Assembly: GCA_964388455.1 (NCBI GenBank)
Contig: CAYMAN010000003.1
Location: forward strand, 1 to 64,000
Reading direction: 5' to 3'
DNA: 64,000 nt
DNA from: JBBRWO01 sp964388455
GTDB lineage: Bacteria; Actinomycetota; Coriobacteriia; Anaerosomatales; JAAXUF01
Below are positions 25,024 through 32,635 of this stretch, piece by piece (the first letter of the stretch is position 1; each line of letters begins with the position of its first letter). The position numbers and the translations under genes were made by a program. Under the pieces are notes generated by a model, which worked only from the letters and a program-made list of their open reading frames with translations, ran no database searches and was not told where the DNA came from.

Positions 25024-25742
25024 CGGGTGACGCCGCCTTCGTCGTACTCGGATTTGGGAAGCGGCTCGAATCGGTACCCCATGCCATGGACCGTGTGGAT
25101 GAACACGTAGTCCGACGGGTCCTCGATCGCCTGGCGCAGGCGGCGGATGTGCACGTCGATCGTGCGCGAAGAGGGGAGGTGCTCGTAGCCCCAGACCTCC
25201 TCGGCAAGGACGTTGCGCGTCGCGAGGCTTCCCTCGCGCTCGGCAAGCGCGACGAGCAGCTGGAACTCCTTGAGCCGCAGTTTCACTGGCTGGCCGGCGA
25301 CGGTGGTGCGGAAGCTCTTGAGGTCGATCACGAGGTCGCCCACCTCAAGGGTGCGGTCGTCGGCAAGCGTTTCCTTCGCGCGGGCCCTGCGTAGGTTCGC
25401 GCGCACGCGGGCAAGCAGCTCCTCCATCGAGAACGGCTTGGTGAGGTAGTCGTCCGCGCCGGCGTCGAGCCCGCGGACCTTGTCGCGCTCTGTGTCCAGA
25501 GCAGTGACCATGATGATCGCGGTCTCTTTGTCGGTCGCGCGAAGCTTCTCGGCGATCTCGTAGCCGTCCATGCCCGGCAGCATGAGATCGAGCAGCACGA
25601 GGTCGGGCTGGAAGTCCTGCGCAGCCTGTAGGCCGACGAGACCGTCGTTCGCACCGTGCACGGTGAAGCCGGCGCGCTTGAGGGCATACTCAACTGTCTG
25701 ACGGATTATCGGATCGTCTTCGATGACGAGGATGGAGGCCAT
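25020..25742 (-). CDS. phoP: OmpR/PhoB-family response regulator
   Basis: DNA-binding regulator of 240 residues. Seen: receiver domain with acidic pocket IEDD near 7-10, phosphorylation site Asp52 in LLDLMLPGMDG, Thr/Ala switch around MVTALD and Lys in LTKPF at about 101-103; C-terminal winged helix with LRLKEFQLLVALA and SSRTIDVHIRRLR. It is co-transcribed with the downstream kinase through an ATGA-type overlap and stands divergent to pstS, where a candidate Pho box is found. Thus it probably activates the pst operon under phosphate starvation. Confidence 0.94.
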   Translation of the reverse strand: MASILVIEDDPIIRQTVEYALKRAGFTVHGANDGLVGLQAAQDFQPDLVLLDLMLPGMDGYEIAEKLRATDKETAIIMVTALDTERDKVRGLDAGADDYLTKPFSMEELLARVRANLRRARAKETLADDRTLEVGDLVIDLKSFRTTVAGQPVKLRLKEFQLLVALAEREGSLATRNVLAEEVWGYEHLPSSRTIDVHIRRLRQAIEDPSDYVFIHTVHGMGYRFEPLPKSEYDEGGVTR

Positions 25743-25825
25743 TGATGACTCCTTGAGAAGGTGAGCGTGGTCCGAGCAGGCTCGGCCGCCCCATCATGGC
25801 ACGCGTGCATGGGGGGAGCCAGTAG

Positions 25826-25863
25826 TTTCACAACTGTTTTACATCTATGTTGCGGAGTTAACA
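25826..25863. promoter_or_regulatory. Candidate Pho box between phoP and pstS
   Basis: TTTCACA (25826-25832) and TTTTACA (25837-25843) repeat with the 11-nt period of PhoB/PhoP sites, followed in register by weaker TGTTGCG (25848) and, two bases out of register, GTTAACA (25857-25863). It sits in an AT-richer patch about 100 nt before pstS. Confidence 0.5.
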
Positions 25864-25960
25864 CCGGTGCAACCACTCGGGAGTTGACCAGACGTATTGT
25901 TCTTCTCGGCGGACACGGATGTCTGTCGCTGAATGCAACACGACGAAGGGGAGCTTTGAC

Positions 25961-26842
25961 GTGAAGGTTTCGAAGAAGGTCGCTCTGTCGCTGGTCACCG
26001 TACTGGCGCTCGGCGCGTTCGCGCTGACCGGCTGCGGCGCGAAGACCGACGGCGCATCCGGCACCACCGAGACCGAGGGTACCGAGCTGAGCGGCTCGAT
26101 CACGGTTTCGGGTTCTGACACGATGGTCAATCTCGCCCAGGCTTGGGCCGAGGAGTTCGGTACCGAGAATCCGGGCGTCATGGTCTCGGTCAAGGGTGGT
26201 GGTTCCGGCAACGGCATCGCGGCTCTCATCAACAAGACGACCGATTTCGCCAACTCGTCGCGTGACATCAAGGAAGAGGAAGTCACCCAGGGCGAGGCCG
26301 CTGGCGTCAACCCTGTCACCACTGTGGTTGCCAAGGACGGCGTCGTCATCATCGTGAACTCTGCCAACGCGGTCGCTGACATCACCGAGGAGAACCTTGG
26401 CAAGGTCTACCGTGGCGAGATCACGAACTGGAAGGAGATCGGCGGCGCCGACGCTCCGATCGTGCTGCTCAGCCGCGACTCCTCCTCCGGCACCTATGGC
26501 TTCATGCAGGACGAGGTCATCGGCAAGGAGGGCAAGTTCGCTAAGTCGACCCGCAACCTGCAGTCGACCCAGGCGATCGTCGACGAGGTCTCCAAGAACG
26601 CCAACAGCATCGGCTACATCGGACTGGGTTACGAAAGCGCCAGCATCAAGCCGATCACCGTCGATGGCGTCGAGTCAACTGTCGACACGGTGCTCGATGG
26701 CACGTATGCTCTGAGCCGTCCGCTGAACATGATCAGCAACGGTGAGCCGACCGGCGTTGCCAAGGCCTACGTCGACTGGATTCTCAGCCCGGCCGGTCAG
26801 AAGCTCGTCGCGGATCAGGGCTTCGTCCCGCTCGCGAAGTAG
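25961..26842 (+). CDS. pstS: Phosphate-binding lipoprotein PstS
   Basis: Captures phosphate outside the membrane for the PstCAB transporter. 293 residues. Seen: lipoprotein signal peptide with Lys-Lys start, hydrophobic core and lipobox LTGC (Cys about 26); the family motif SGSDTMVNLAQAW near 50; phosphate-binding SRDSSSGTYGF around 170. The GTG start at 25961 follows GAAGGGGA; the earlier in-frame ATG at 25919 would put a hydrophilic leader before the signal peptide. First gene of pstSCAB, divergent from a PhoP/PhoR pair. Confidence 0.96.
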   Translation: MKVSKKVALSLVTVLALGAFALTGCGAKTDGASGTTETEGTELSGSITVSGSDTMVNLAQAWAEEFGTENPGVMVSVKGGGSGNGIAALINKTTDFANSSRDIKEEEVTQGEAAGVNPVTTVVAKDGVVIIVNSANAVADITEENLGKVYRGEITNWKEIGGADAPIVLLSRDSSSGTYGFMQDEVIGKEGKFAKSTRNLQSTQAIVDEVSKNANSIGYIGLGYESASIKPITVDGVESTVDTVLDGTYALSRPLNMISNGEPTGVAKAYVDWILSPAGQKLVADQGFVPLAK

Positions 26843-26858
26843 ATACGGGATCTCTTAC

Positions 26859-27782
26859 ATGACACAGCCGTCTGAACGGACGGCGAGCAGAGGCCGCCTG
26901 GGATTCTCCCGGGCGGCCGATGCCGTCGTCAGAAAAGCAATCGCGTTGTGCGGCCTGATCGCAGTCGTGGTTCTGGCCGCGATCTTCGGCTTCCTGCTGA
27001 TCAACGCCATCAAGGCGATCCGCGAGGTCGGACTCGTCACCATGATGGCCGGCACCGACTGGTATCCCACCACCGAGCCGCCCGTCTTCGGATTCCTCCC
27101 CTCCGAGGTCGGGTCGCTGTGGGTCACGGGTGTAGCGCTGCTGCTGGCGGTGCCGCTCGGCATCGCAGCGGCGGTGTACCTCTCGGAGTTCGCGAAGGGT
27201 CGCTTCAAGGAGATCGCAAAGTCGATCGTCGAGTTCATGGCGGCGGTTCCGTCTGTCGTGCTCGGCCTGCTCGGCCTCGCGTACGTGGCGCCAGTGATCA
27301 GTAAGACGTTCAACGTCGATTCGGGCCTTACGGCGCTCACGGCCGGACTTGTTGTCGGGGTTATGTCGTTGCCGACCATCATCTCGATCGCCGAAGACGC
27401 GCTCTACAGCGTTCCCAAGGAGCTTCGTCAGGGCGCGCTCGCGCTCGGCAACACCGACTGGCAGACGACGTACAAGGTGGTCGTGCCCGCGGCGTCGAGC
27501 GGCATCTTCGCAGCTGCCATGCTCGGTTTGGGGCGCGCCATCGGTGAGACGATGGTCGTACTCATGCTGGCTGGTAACTCGGGGCTGATCCCGACCTCGT
27601 CTTTGCAGGCGGCGCGCACGATGACCGGAACGATCGCGCAGGAGATGGGCGAAGTGGTTCGCGGCGGCACCCACTACTCGGTGCTGTTCGCCATGGGCCT
27701 TGTACTGTTCGCGATCACATTCGCCGTGAATCTCGCGGCCGACGTGGTGCTGGAGCGCCAGCGGAAGAAGTGGCGCCGATGA
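26859..27782 (+). CDS. pstC: Phosphate ABC transporter permease PstC
   Basis: Inner-membrane half of the phosphate channel, 307 residues with six hydrophobic segments. Seen: the PstC-type segment PPVFGFLPSEVGSLWVTG, VPLGIAAAVYLSEFA, a MAAVPSVVLG motif, and the permease EAA-like loop LRQGALALGNTDWQTTYKVVVPAA that contacts PstB. The ATG at 26859 is 16 nt after the pstS stop; the ribosome site is only a short GGGA. Stop overlaps pstA. Confidence 0.95.
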   Translation: MTQPSERTASRGRLGFSRAADAVVRKAIALCGLIAVVVLAAIFGFLLINAIKAIREVGLVTMMAGTDWYPTTEPPVFGFLPSEVGSLWVTGVALLLAVPLGIAAAVYLSEFAKGRFKEIAKSIVEFMAAVPSVVLGLLGLAYVAPVISKTFNVDSGLTALTAGLVVGVMSLPTIISIAEDALYSVPKELRQGALALGNTDWQTTYKVVVPAASSGIFAAAMLGLGRAIGETMVVLMLAGNSGLIPTSSLQAARTMTGTIAQEMGEVVRGGTHYSVLFAMGLVLFAITFAVNLAADVVLERQRKKWRR

Positions 27783-28660
27783 CTATGCCCGCAACCGCTA
27801 TGCGCTCTTCGCGCATCAAGCGCGCCCGCGCCGTCGAGGCGATCGCCAAGTTGTTGACCGGGGCGTGTCTGTTCCTGACTATCGCAGCCACGCTTGCGAT
27901 CGTCGGCGTCATCATCTATCGCGGTGCACCGTCGATATCGTGGGAGTTCCTCACGTCGATGCCTAAGAAGCAGATGACCGAAGGCGGCATCTGGCCTGCG
28001 ATCTGGGGCACGTTGATGCTCACGCTGGGAACCGCCCTGTTCGCCGGCCCCATTGGTATCGGCGCGGGAATCTACCTTGCCGAGTACGCGAAATCCGGCC
28101 CTGTCACACGCGTGATTCGCCTGTCGATTGCGAACATGGCCGGTGTACCGTCGATCGTCTACGGTCTTTTCGGGCTCTCGTTGTTCGTCATGGTGATGCA
28201 GTTCGGGACGTCTTTGGTCGCTGGCTCGCTCACGCTTGCATGCCTGACACTGCCGGTGATCATCGGATCGACCGAGGAATCCTTCCGGCAGGTGCCGCGC
28301 GATCTGCGTCAGGCATCTCTTGCCCTAGGGGCGACGAAGTTGCGCACCATCTTGCGCGTTGTCTTGCCGGCGGCGGCCCCCGGAATCGTGACCGGCTCCA
28401 TTCTCGGGCTGTCGCGCGCTGCAGGTGAGACCGCGCCGATCATGCTCACCGCGGTCGCATTCTTCGCCCCCATGCCCGATTCGCCATTCGACCAGGTCAT
28501 GGCACTTCCGTATCACCTCTACATCATGGCTACGCAGGCCGTTAAGCCCGCCCCGATGATCATCTGGGGCACGGCATTCGTACTCGTTGGAGGGGTCACC
28601 GTCGCCGGCGTGCTGGCGGCAGCGTGGCGTTCTCGGCAAAGGAGCAAGCTCAGATGGTAA
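27779..28660 (+). CDS. pstA: Phosphate ABC transporter permease PstA
   Basis: Second channel subunit, 293 residues, six hydrophobic segments. Seen: GIGAGIYLAEYA, MAGVPSIVYGLFGL, and the coupling loop LRQASLALGATKLRTILRVVLPAAAPGI with the GLSRAAGETAPI that follows in PstA proteins. The ATG at 27779 overlaps the pstC stop (ATGA) and is preferred over a GTG at 27770, though both are possible. The pstB start lies inside its last codons. Confidence 0.95.
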   Translation: MTMPATAMRSSRIKRARAVEAIAKLLTGACLFLTIAATLAIVGVIIYRGAPSISWEFLTSMPKKQMTEGGIWPAIWGTLMLTLGTALFAGPIGIGAGIYLAEYAKSGPVTRVIRLSIANMAGVPSIVYGLFGLSLFVMVMQFGTSLVAGSLTLACLTLPVIIGSTEESFRQVPRDLRQASLALGATKLRTILRVVLPAAAPGIVTGSILGLSRAAGETAPIMLTAVAFFAPMPDSPFDQVMALPYHLYIMATQAVKPAPMIIWGTAFVLVGGVTVAGVLAAAWRSRQRSKLRW

Positions 28661-29472
28661 CTACGGCAGACAGCTCGACGCCACAGTCGGTTTCGGCGGA
28701 GTCGGGCACATTCGATCTCCGAGACGTTTCAGTCGCGTACGGCAAAGAGACCGCCATCGCCGGCGTGTCGATGCACATCCCGCCTCAGGCGGTCACCGCA
28801 CTCATCGGTCCCTCCGGTTGCGGCAAGTCCACATTGCTCCGTTGTCTCAACCGTATGAACGATGAGATCGGCAATGTCACGGTGGGCGGCAAGGTGCTGC
28901 TCGACGGTTCCGACATCAACAGCAAGGACGTCGACTCGGTTGAGCTGCGCATGCGCGTGGGCATGGTCTTCCAGCGACCCAATCCGTTTCCGATGTCGAT
29001 CTACGACAACGTCGTCTTCGGTCCGCGCACCCAGGGCATACGCCGCAAGAACGAGCTCGATGAGCTCGTCGAGGAGTCGCTCAAGCGCGCGGCGCTGTGG
29101 ACTGAGGTCAAGGGCTCACTCAAGAAGCATGCATTCGAACTCTCCGGCGGGCAGCAGCAGAGGCTCTGCATCGCGCGCGCGCTGGCGACCCGACCCGAGG
29201 TCCTGCTGATGGACGAGCCGGCTTCGGCGCTTGACCCGATCTCAACGCAGCAGATCGAGGACACCATCGCCGAGCTCAAGGACTCTGTCACCATCGTAAT
29301 CGTCACGCACAACATGCAGCAGGCTGCACGCATCTCGGATCAGACGGCGTTCATGCTTCGCGAGTCGATCGAGACCCCAGCGCACCTCATCGAGGTAGGC
29401 GAGACCAGAACGATGTTCATGACGCCGACCGATAAGCGCACCGAGTCCTACATCACCGGTCGGTTCGGCTAG
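28654..29472 (+). CDS. pstB: Phosphate ABC transporter ATPase PstB
   Basis: Energises phosphate import, 272 residues. Seen: Walker A GPSGCGKSTLLR at about 53-64, the PstB-typical LNRMND, Q-loop MVFQRPNPFPMSIYDNV, signature LSGGQQQR, Walker B VLLMDEPASALDP, H-loop VIVTHNMQQA. ATG at 28654 follows AAAGGAG (spacer 10 nt) and overlaps pstA by 7 nt. The operon ends here: no phoU follows, although PhoU usually accompanies pstB and tunes PhoR; it may lie elsewhere in the genome. Confidence 0.97.
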   Translation: MVTTADSSTPQSVSAESGTFDLRDVSVAYGKETAIAGVSMHIPPQAVTALIGPSGCGKSTLLRCLNRMNDEIGNVTVGGKVLLDGSDINSKDVDSVELRMRVGMVFQRPNPFPMSIYDNVVFGPRTQGIRRKNELDELVEESLKRAALWTEVKGSLKKHAFELSGGQQQRLCIARALATRPEVLLMDEPASALDPISTQQIEDTIAELKDSVTIVIVTHNMQQAARISDQTAFMLRESIETPAHLIEVGETRTMFMTPTDKRTESYITGRFG

Positions 29473-29550
29473 TCGCACCGCCCTTCTGCCGCATCCCTCG
29501 ATTGAGGGGGGTGGAAGCTCGACCGCATCGGACAACTCCAGAGACAACGA

Positions 29551-29582
29551 CGACGCCCCCGCCGAAAACGGCAGGGGCGTCG
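29551..29582 (+). terminator. Hairpin after pstB
   Basis: CGACGCCCCCGCCG pairs with CGGCAGGGGCGTCG around an AAAA loop (14-bp stem, one C-A mismatch), 78 nt after the stop. No T-tract; its role as a terminator is likely but not certain. Confidence 0.6.
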
Positions 29583-29620
29583 GTGTGTCCGGTTTGCCGT
29601 GGGGGCGGCGGCCGGAACGC

Positions 29621-29707
29621 GCAGACCGCCCGAGGGGGGGGGGTGGACGGTCTGCAATATTCTTGAGGGGCGGTCCCCGCCCGAGGGGGGGGGTAGGCGG
29701 GTCGCCC
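29621..29707. repeat. Two tandem hairpins carrying G10 and G9 runs
   Basis: Stem 1 is GCAGACCG (29621-29628) with CGGTCTGC (29648-29655), its loop holding ten G's (29634-29643). Stem 2 pairs GGGCG (29668-29672) and CCCGCC (29676-29681) with GGCGGG (29696-29701) and CGCCC (29703-29707), its loop holding nine G's (29685-29693). Both loops share CCCGAG before the G-run. The rest of the 29473-29841 gap contains the pstB hairpin and no gene. Confidence 0.6.
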
Positions 29708-29841
29708 AGCTCTCGTCCGATGTAAAGCAACGAGCGTGCCACTTTTGCTGTGTGAGACTGTGATTCAATGTACAACTAAGATTCGGTTGCACTACCCGCG
29801 ATTCTGGACGTGCGACCGTGAGCCGGAGCTCAGGAGGAGTG

Positions 29842-30360
29842 TTGACAGACCTCATCATACGCAGGGCGTCCCACGCCGATGCGCGTGCGATCAACGACAT
29901 CTACAACCACTACGTCCGAACCTCGACTGCGACGTTCGACACCGTCGAGATGTCACTGCCCGATAGGATCTCATGGTTGACGCACCACGGCGACCGACAC
30001 CCCGTTCTTGTCGTGGAGCAGGACGGCGAGGTCGTCGCGTGGGGATCACTGACTCGATGGGCTGCGCGAGATGCGTGGCGACACACGGTAGAGGTCTCGA
30101 CCTATGTCGATGCTGCGGCAATTGGTCGAGGACTCGGTCCGCTTCTGCTCCGTGAGCTGGTCGAGGCGGCACGCGGTCAAGGTCACCATGCGGTGATAGC
30201 CCAGATATCGTCTGATAATCTGCCGTCACTCAAGATGGGCGAGCGCGCCGGGTTCAAGCGCGTGGGTACACTTCGTGAGGTGGGCTACAAGTTCGACCGC
30301 TGGATCGATTTGGTGATGCTGGAACTCGTTGTGGCGCCCGACGATAAGGACGGTTCATGA
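29842..30360 (+). CDS. GNAT N-acetyltransferase (phosphinothricin acetyltransferase-like)
   Basis: Acetyl-CoA-dependent N-acetyltransferase, 172 residues. Seen: IRRASHADARAINDIYNHYV at the start, as in PAT/MddA proteins, VVAWGSLTRW, VEVSTYVDAAAIGRGLG with the acetyl-CoA loop at about 93-105, then SLKMGERAGFKRVGTLREVGYKFDRWID, the family's closing block. Substrate in homologues is phosphinothricin, methionine sulfone or sulfoximine; here unknown. Start choice: TTG at 29842 has AGGAGG (29832-29837) upstream, while GTG at 29818 has none; the spacer is short, so GTG 29839 is an alternative. Overlaps nhaA (ATGA). Confidence 0.88.
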   Translation: MTDLIIRRASHADARAINDIYNHYVRTSTATFDTVEMSLPDRISWLTHHGDRHPVLVVEQDGEVVAWGSLTRWAARDAWRHTVEVSTYVDAAAIGRGLGPLLLRELVEAARGQGHHAVIAQISSDNLPSLKMGERAGFKRVGTLREVGYKFDRWIDLVMLELVVAPDDKDGS

Positions 30361-31724
30361 CGGACCTGCAACGGCGTGATGGCAACCTTGCCGATGCGGC
30401 CGGGGATGATTTGATACAGCAACGCGGAGGGTTCGCGGAGTTCTTTCACACGGAGACCGCCGGTGCGATCATGTTGCTCGTCGCCACCGCGGTTGCACTG
30501 ATACTCGCGAATTCGCCGTTGCACGAGGCCATGGATGCCCTGTTCCAGACCGAGTTAGGTATACATGTAGGGACTTGGGAGTTCTCGCTTTCGGTTTTGC
30601 ACTGGATCGACGACGGCCTGATGGCGCTGTTCTTCTTTGTGGTCGGTCTTGAGATAAAGCGAGAGTTCATCGTTGGAGAGCTCGCCGACAGGCGGAAAGC
30701 CACGCTGCCTATCCTCGCGGCCGTAGGCGGCATGATGGTGCCCGCGCTGGTCTACTTTGCATTCAACGTCGGCGGACCCGGGGTTCACGGCTGGGGCGTC
30801 CCGATGGCCACCGATATCGCCTTCGCGCTCGGCGTCCTGGCGCTTCTCGGAAGTCGTGTTCCTCTGGGGCTACGCGTGTTCCTCACCGCTTTGGCGATCG
30901 CCGACGACATCGGGGCAATTCTCGTGATCGCGATCTTCTACACAGCAAATGTGTCGCTGATATGGCTTGGTGTGGTCGTGTTGCTCTTTGTCGTGCTGCT
31001 CGTTCTTGCTCGGCGTGGCGTGGACAACAGGTGGCCCTATGCAATCGTGGGAGTGGGTCTGTGGGCGGCCATGCTCGCGAGCGGAGTGCATGCGACAATC
31101 GCCGGGGTGCTCGTGGCCTTCACGATCCCCGCTACGGCGCGCTTGGCTCCATTCGACTTCACCACGCGGACGAGGCGCGCACTCGATGCGATTGACACCG
31201 CGTGCGTCCCCGGTGAGCACACGCTCGTGGACAACTCGAGAGTCGAGGTCTGCAACGACATTCGCCGGGACACACTGCACACCATGGCGCCACTGCAGCG
31301 CATGGAGTCAGCGCTGCATCCCTGGACCACGTTCGTCATTTTGCCGCTTTTCGCACTCGGCAACGCCGGTGTGCGACTCGTGGGTGTGGACGTGGGGGAG
31401 CTCTTGACGTCTCAAGTCTCTCTCGGCATCTTGTTCGGGCTGGTCGTGGGTAAGCCGGTCGGCATCTTCGTGATGACCTGGTTGGCCGTTCACTTCCGGC
31501 TCGCCGATCTGCCTGAGGGCGTGAACTGGCTGCACGTCCTGGGGGCTGGCGTCTTGGGCGGCATCGGCTTTACGATGTCGCTGTTCGTGGCGAATCTCGC
31601 GTTTACAAGCACCGATCAGACAGCGGCGGCAAAGGCGGCGATTCTTATCGCGTCGGTCATTGCGGGTACTGTGGGATATGCCCTGCTTCGCGGCGTGCGC
31701 CCACCGTCGAATGACGCTCTCTGA
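30357..31724 (+). CDS. nhaA: Na+/H+ antiporter NhaA
   Basis: Extrudes sodium in exchange for protons at the inner membrane. 455 residues, longer than the E. coli protein because of an extended hydrophilic N-terminus and a loop around 275-320. Seen: FFHTETAGAIMLLVATAVAL, HWIDDGLMALFFFVVGLEIKREF, GGMMVPALVYFAFN, GVPMATDIAFALGVLALLG with the conserved Asp, and the ion-binding pair in ALAIADDIGAILV. Start overlaps the acetyltransferase stop; the methyltransferase follows by 27 nt. Confidence 0.97.
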   Translation: MTDLQRRDGNLADAAGDDLIQQRGGFAEFFHTETAGAIMLLVATAVALILANSPLHEAMDALFQTELGIHVGTWEFSLSVLHWIDDGLMALFFFVVGLEIKREFIVGELADRRKATLPILAAVGGMMVPALVYFAFNVGGPGVHGWGVPMATDIAFALGVLALLGSRVPLGLRVFLTALAIADDIGAILVIAIFYTANVSLIWLGVVVLLFVVLLVLARRGVDNRWPYAIVGVGLWAAMLASGVHATIAGVLVAFTIPATARLAPFDFTTRTRRALDAIDTACVPGEHTLVDNSRVEVCNDIRRDTLHTMAPLQRMESALHPWTTFVILPLFALGNAGVRLVGVDVGELLTSQVSLGILFGLVVGKPVGIFVMTWLAVHFRLADLPEGVNWLHVLGAGVLGGIGFTMSLFVANLAFTSTDQTAAAKAAILIASVIAGTVGYALLRGVRPPSNDAL

Positions 31725-31751
31725 GTAAGCCAGCGAGGGCAAGGAGAGTCC

Positions 31752-32345
31752 GTGGCACATCAGAAGTTCGACATGGCGAAGCTCGATCGACTGAACGACC
31801 CCGGTCGTTTCGAGAGCATGATTCCCGAGGTGATGTGGAGCGCTCTGGGCGAGCCCGCCCCCGAGGTGATCGTCGAGATCGGAGCCGGGACCGGCCTCTT
31901 CGCCGAACGATTCTCTCGATTCGCCCCGCAGGCGACCGTCTACGCGGTCGACATGGCACCCGAGATGATCGCGTGGATGACCGAGCATCGTGCCGGCGTC
32001 CAGCCCGAGGAATGTCACTCCCCGCGACTCGTTCCGCTGCTGTCGACAGAGACCAACGTGCCACTCGATGACGGCGTGGCTGATCTGGTGATCATGCTCA
32101 ACGTGCACCACGAGCTGGTTGATCCCGCAGCGACCTATGCCGAGGCATATCGCCTCCTTCGGCCGAGCGGGCAGATGCTCATCGTCGACTGGGCAGCACG
32201 GGAGACGCCCAAAGGGCCGCCTCAGGCTATCAGGGCGTCTGTCGCGGCACTTGGTGAGGCGATGGCTACGGCAGGCTTCATCGGCGTCGAATCGCACGCA
32301 GGGCTTGCCTGGCACTCACTTCTGACGGCGAACCGGCCGGAGTGA
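31752..32345 (+). CDS. Class I SAM-dependent methyltransferase
   Basis: 197 residues of the Methyltransf_11/25 type. Seen: motif I VEIGAGTGLFAERFS near 40-54, acidic end of beta-2 in YAVDMAPEM, motif post-I with VPLDDGVADLVIMLNVHHEL, and LRPSGQMLIVDW. The N-terminal AHQKFDMAKLDRLNDPGR stretch recurs in many anaerobe methyltransferases of unknown substrate. The GTG start at 31752 has AAGGAGA 6-12 nt upstream. It may be the third gene of the acetyltransferase-nhaA transcript. Confidence 0.9.
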   Translation: MAHQKFDMAKLDRLNDPGRFESMIPEVMWSALGEPAPEVIVEIGAGTGLFAERFSRFAPQATVYAVDMAPEMIAWMTEHRAGVQPEECHSPRLVPLLSTETNVPLDDGVADLVIMLNVHHELVDPAATYAEAYRLLRPSGQMLIVDWAARETPKGPPQAIRASVAALGEAMATAGFIGVESHAGLAWHSLLTANRPE

Positions 32346-32395
32346 GTGTGCCCGAGCCGTCGCAGCATGGGTGAGGCTGCTGATGCGGCGAGCAC

Positions 32396-32635
32396 CTAGT
32401 CGACCGTGCCGTATCGTCTGCTGAGCCCATGGCCGACGATCGCCGAGTTCAGTTGATCGGCCAGCCGGTGCCGTGTGTAGGAAACCGGCGGCAGATTGTT
32501 CACGATGTCGAGCAGTATCTCCGGCAGGTCGTACGTTTGAGCGAACAGCACCACGTCGAGGCGCTTCACCGTTTTGCGCTCGCGAAAGAGACTGTCGAGG
32601 AACCGCTGCAGCAGTTCACGATCTTCTGTGGACAC
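32396..32635 (-). CDS. Small protein translationally coupled to thrC (79 aa)
   Basis: Unrecognised, soluble, mainly helical. Seen: an acidic/basic N-terminal helix (EDRELLQRFLDSLFRERKTVKR), then VVLFAQTYDLPEILLDIVNNLPP and a C-terminal helix YTRHRLADQLNSAIVGHGLS. The GTG start overlaps the thrC stop by one base (TAGTG), which argues that it is a real gene expressed with thrC. No catalytic motif is visible. Confidence 0.7.
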   Translation of the reverse strand: MSTEDRELLQRFLDSLFRERKTVKRLDVVLFAQTYDLPEILLDIVNNLPPVSYTRHRLADQLNSAIVGHGLSRRYGTVD

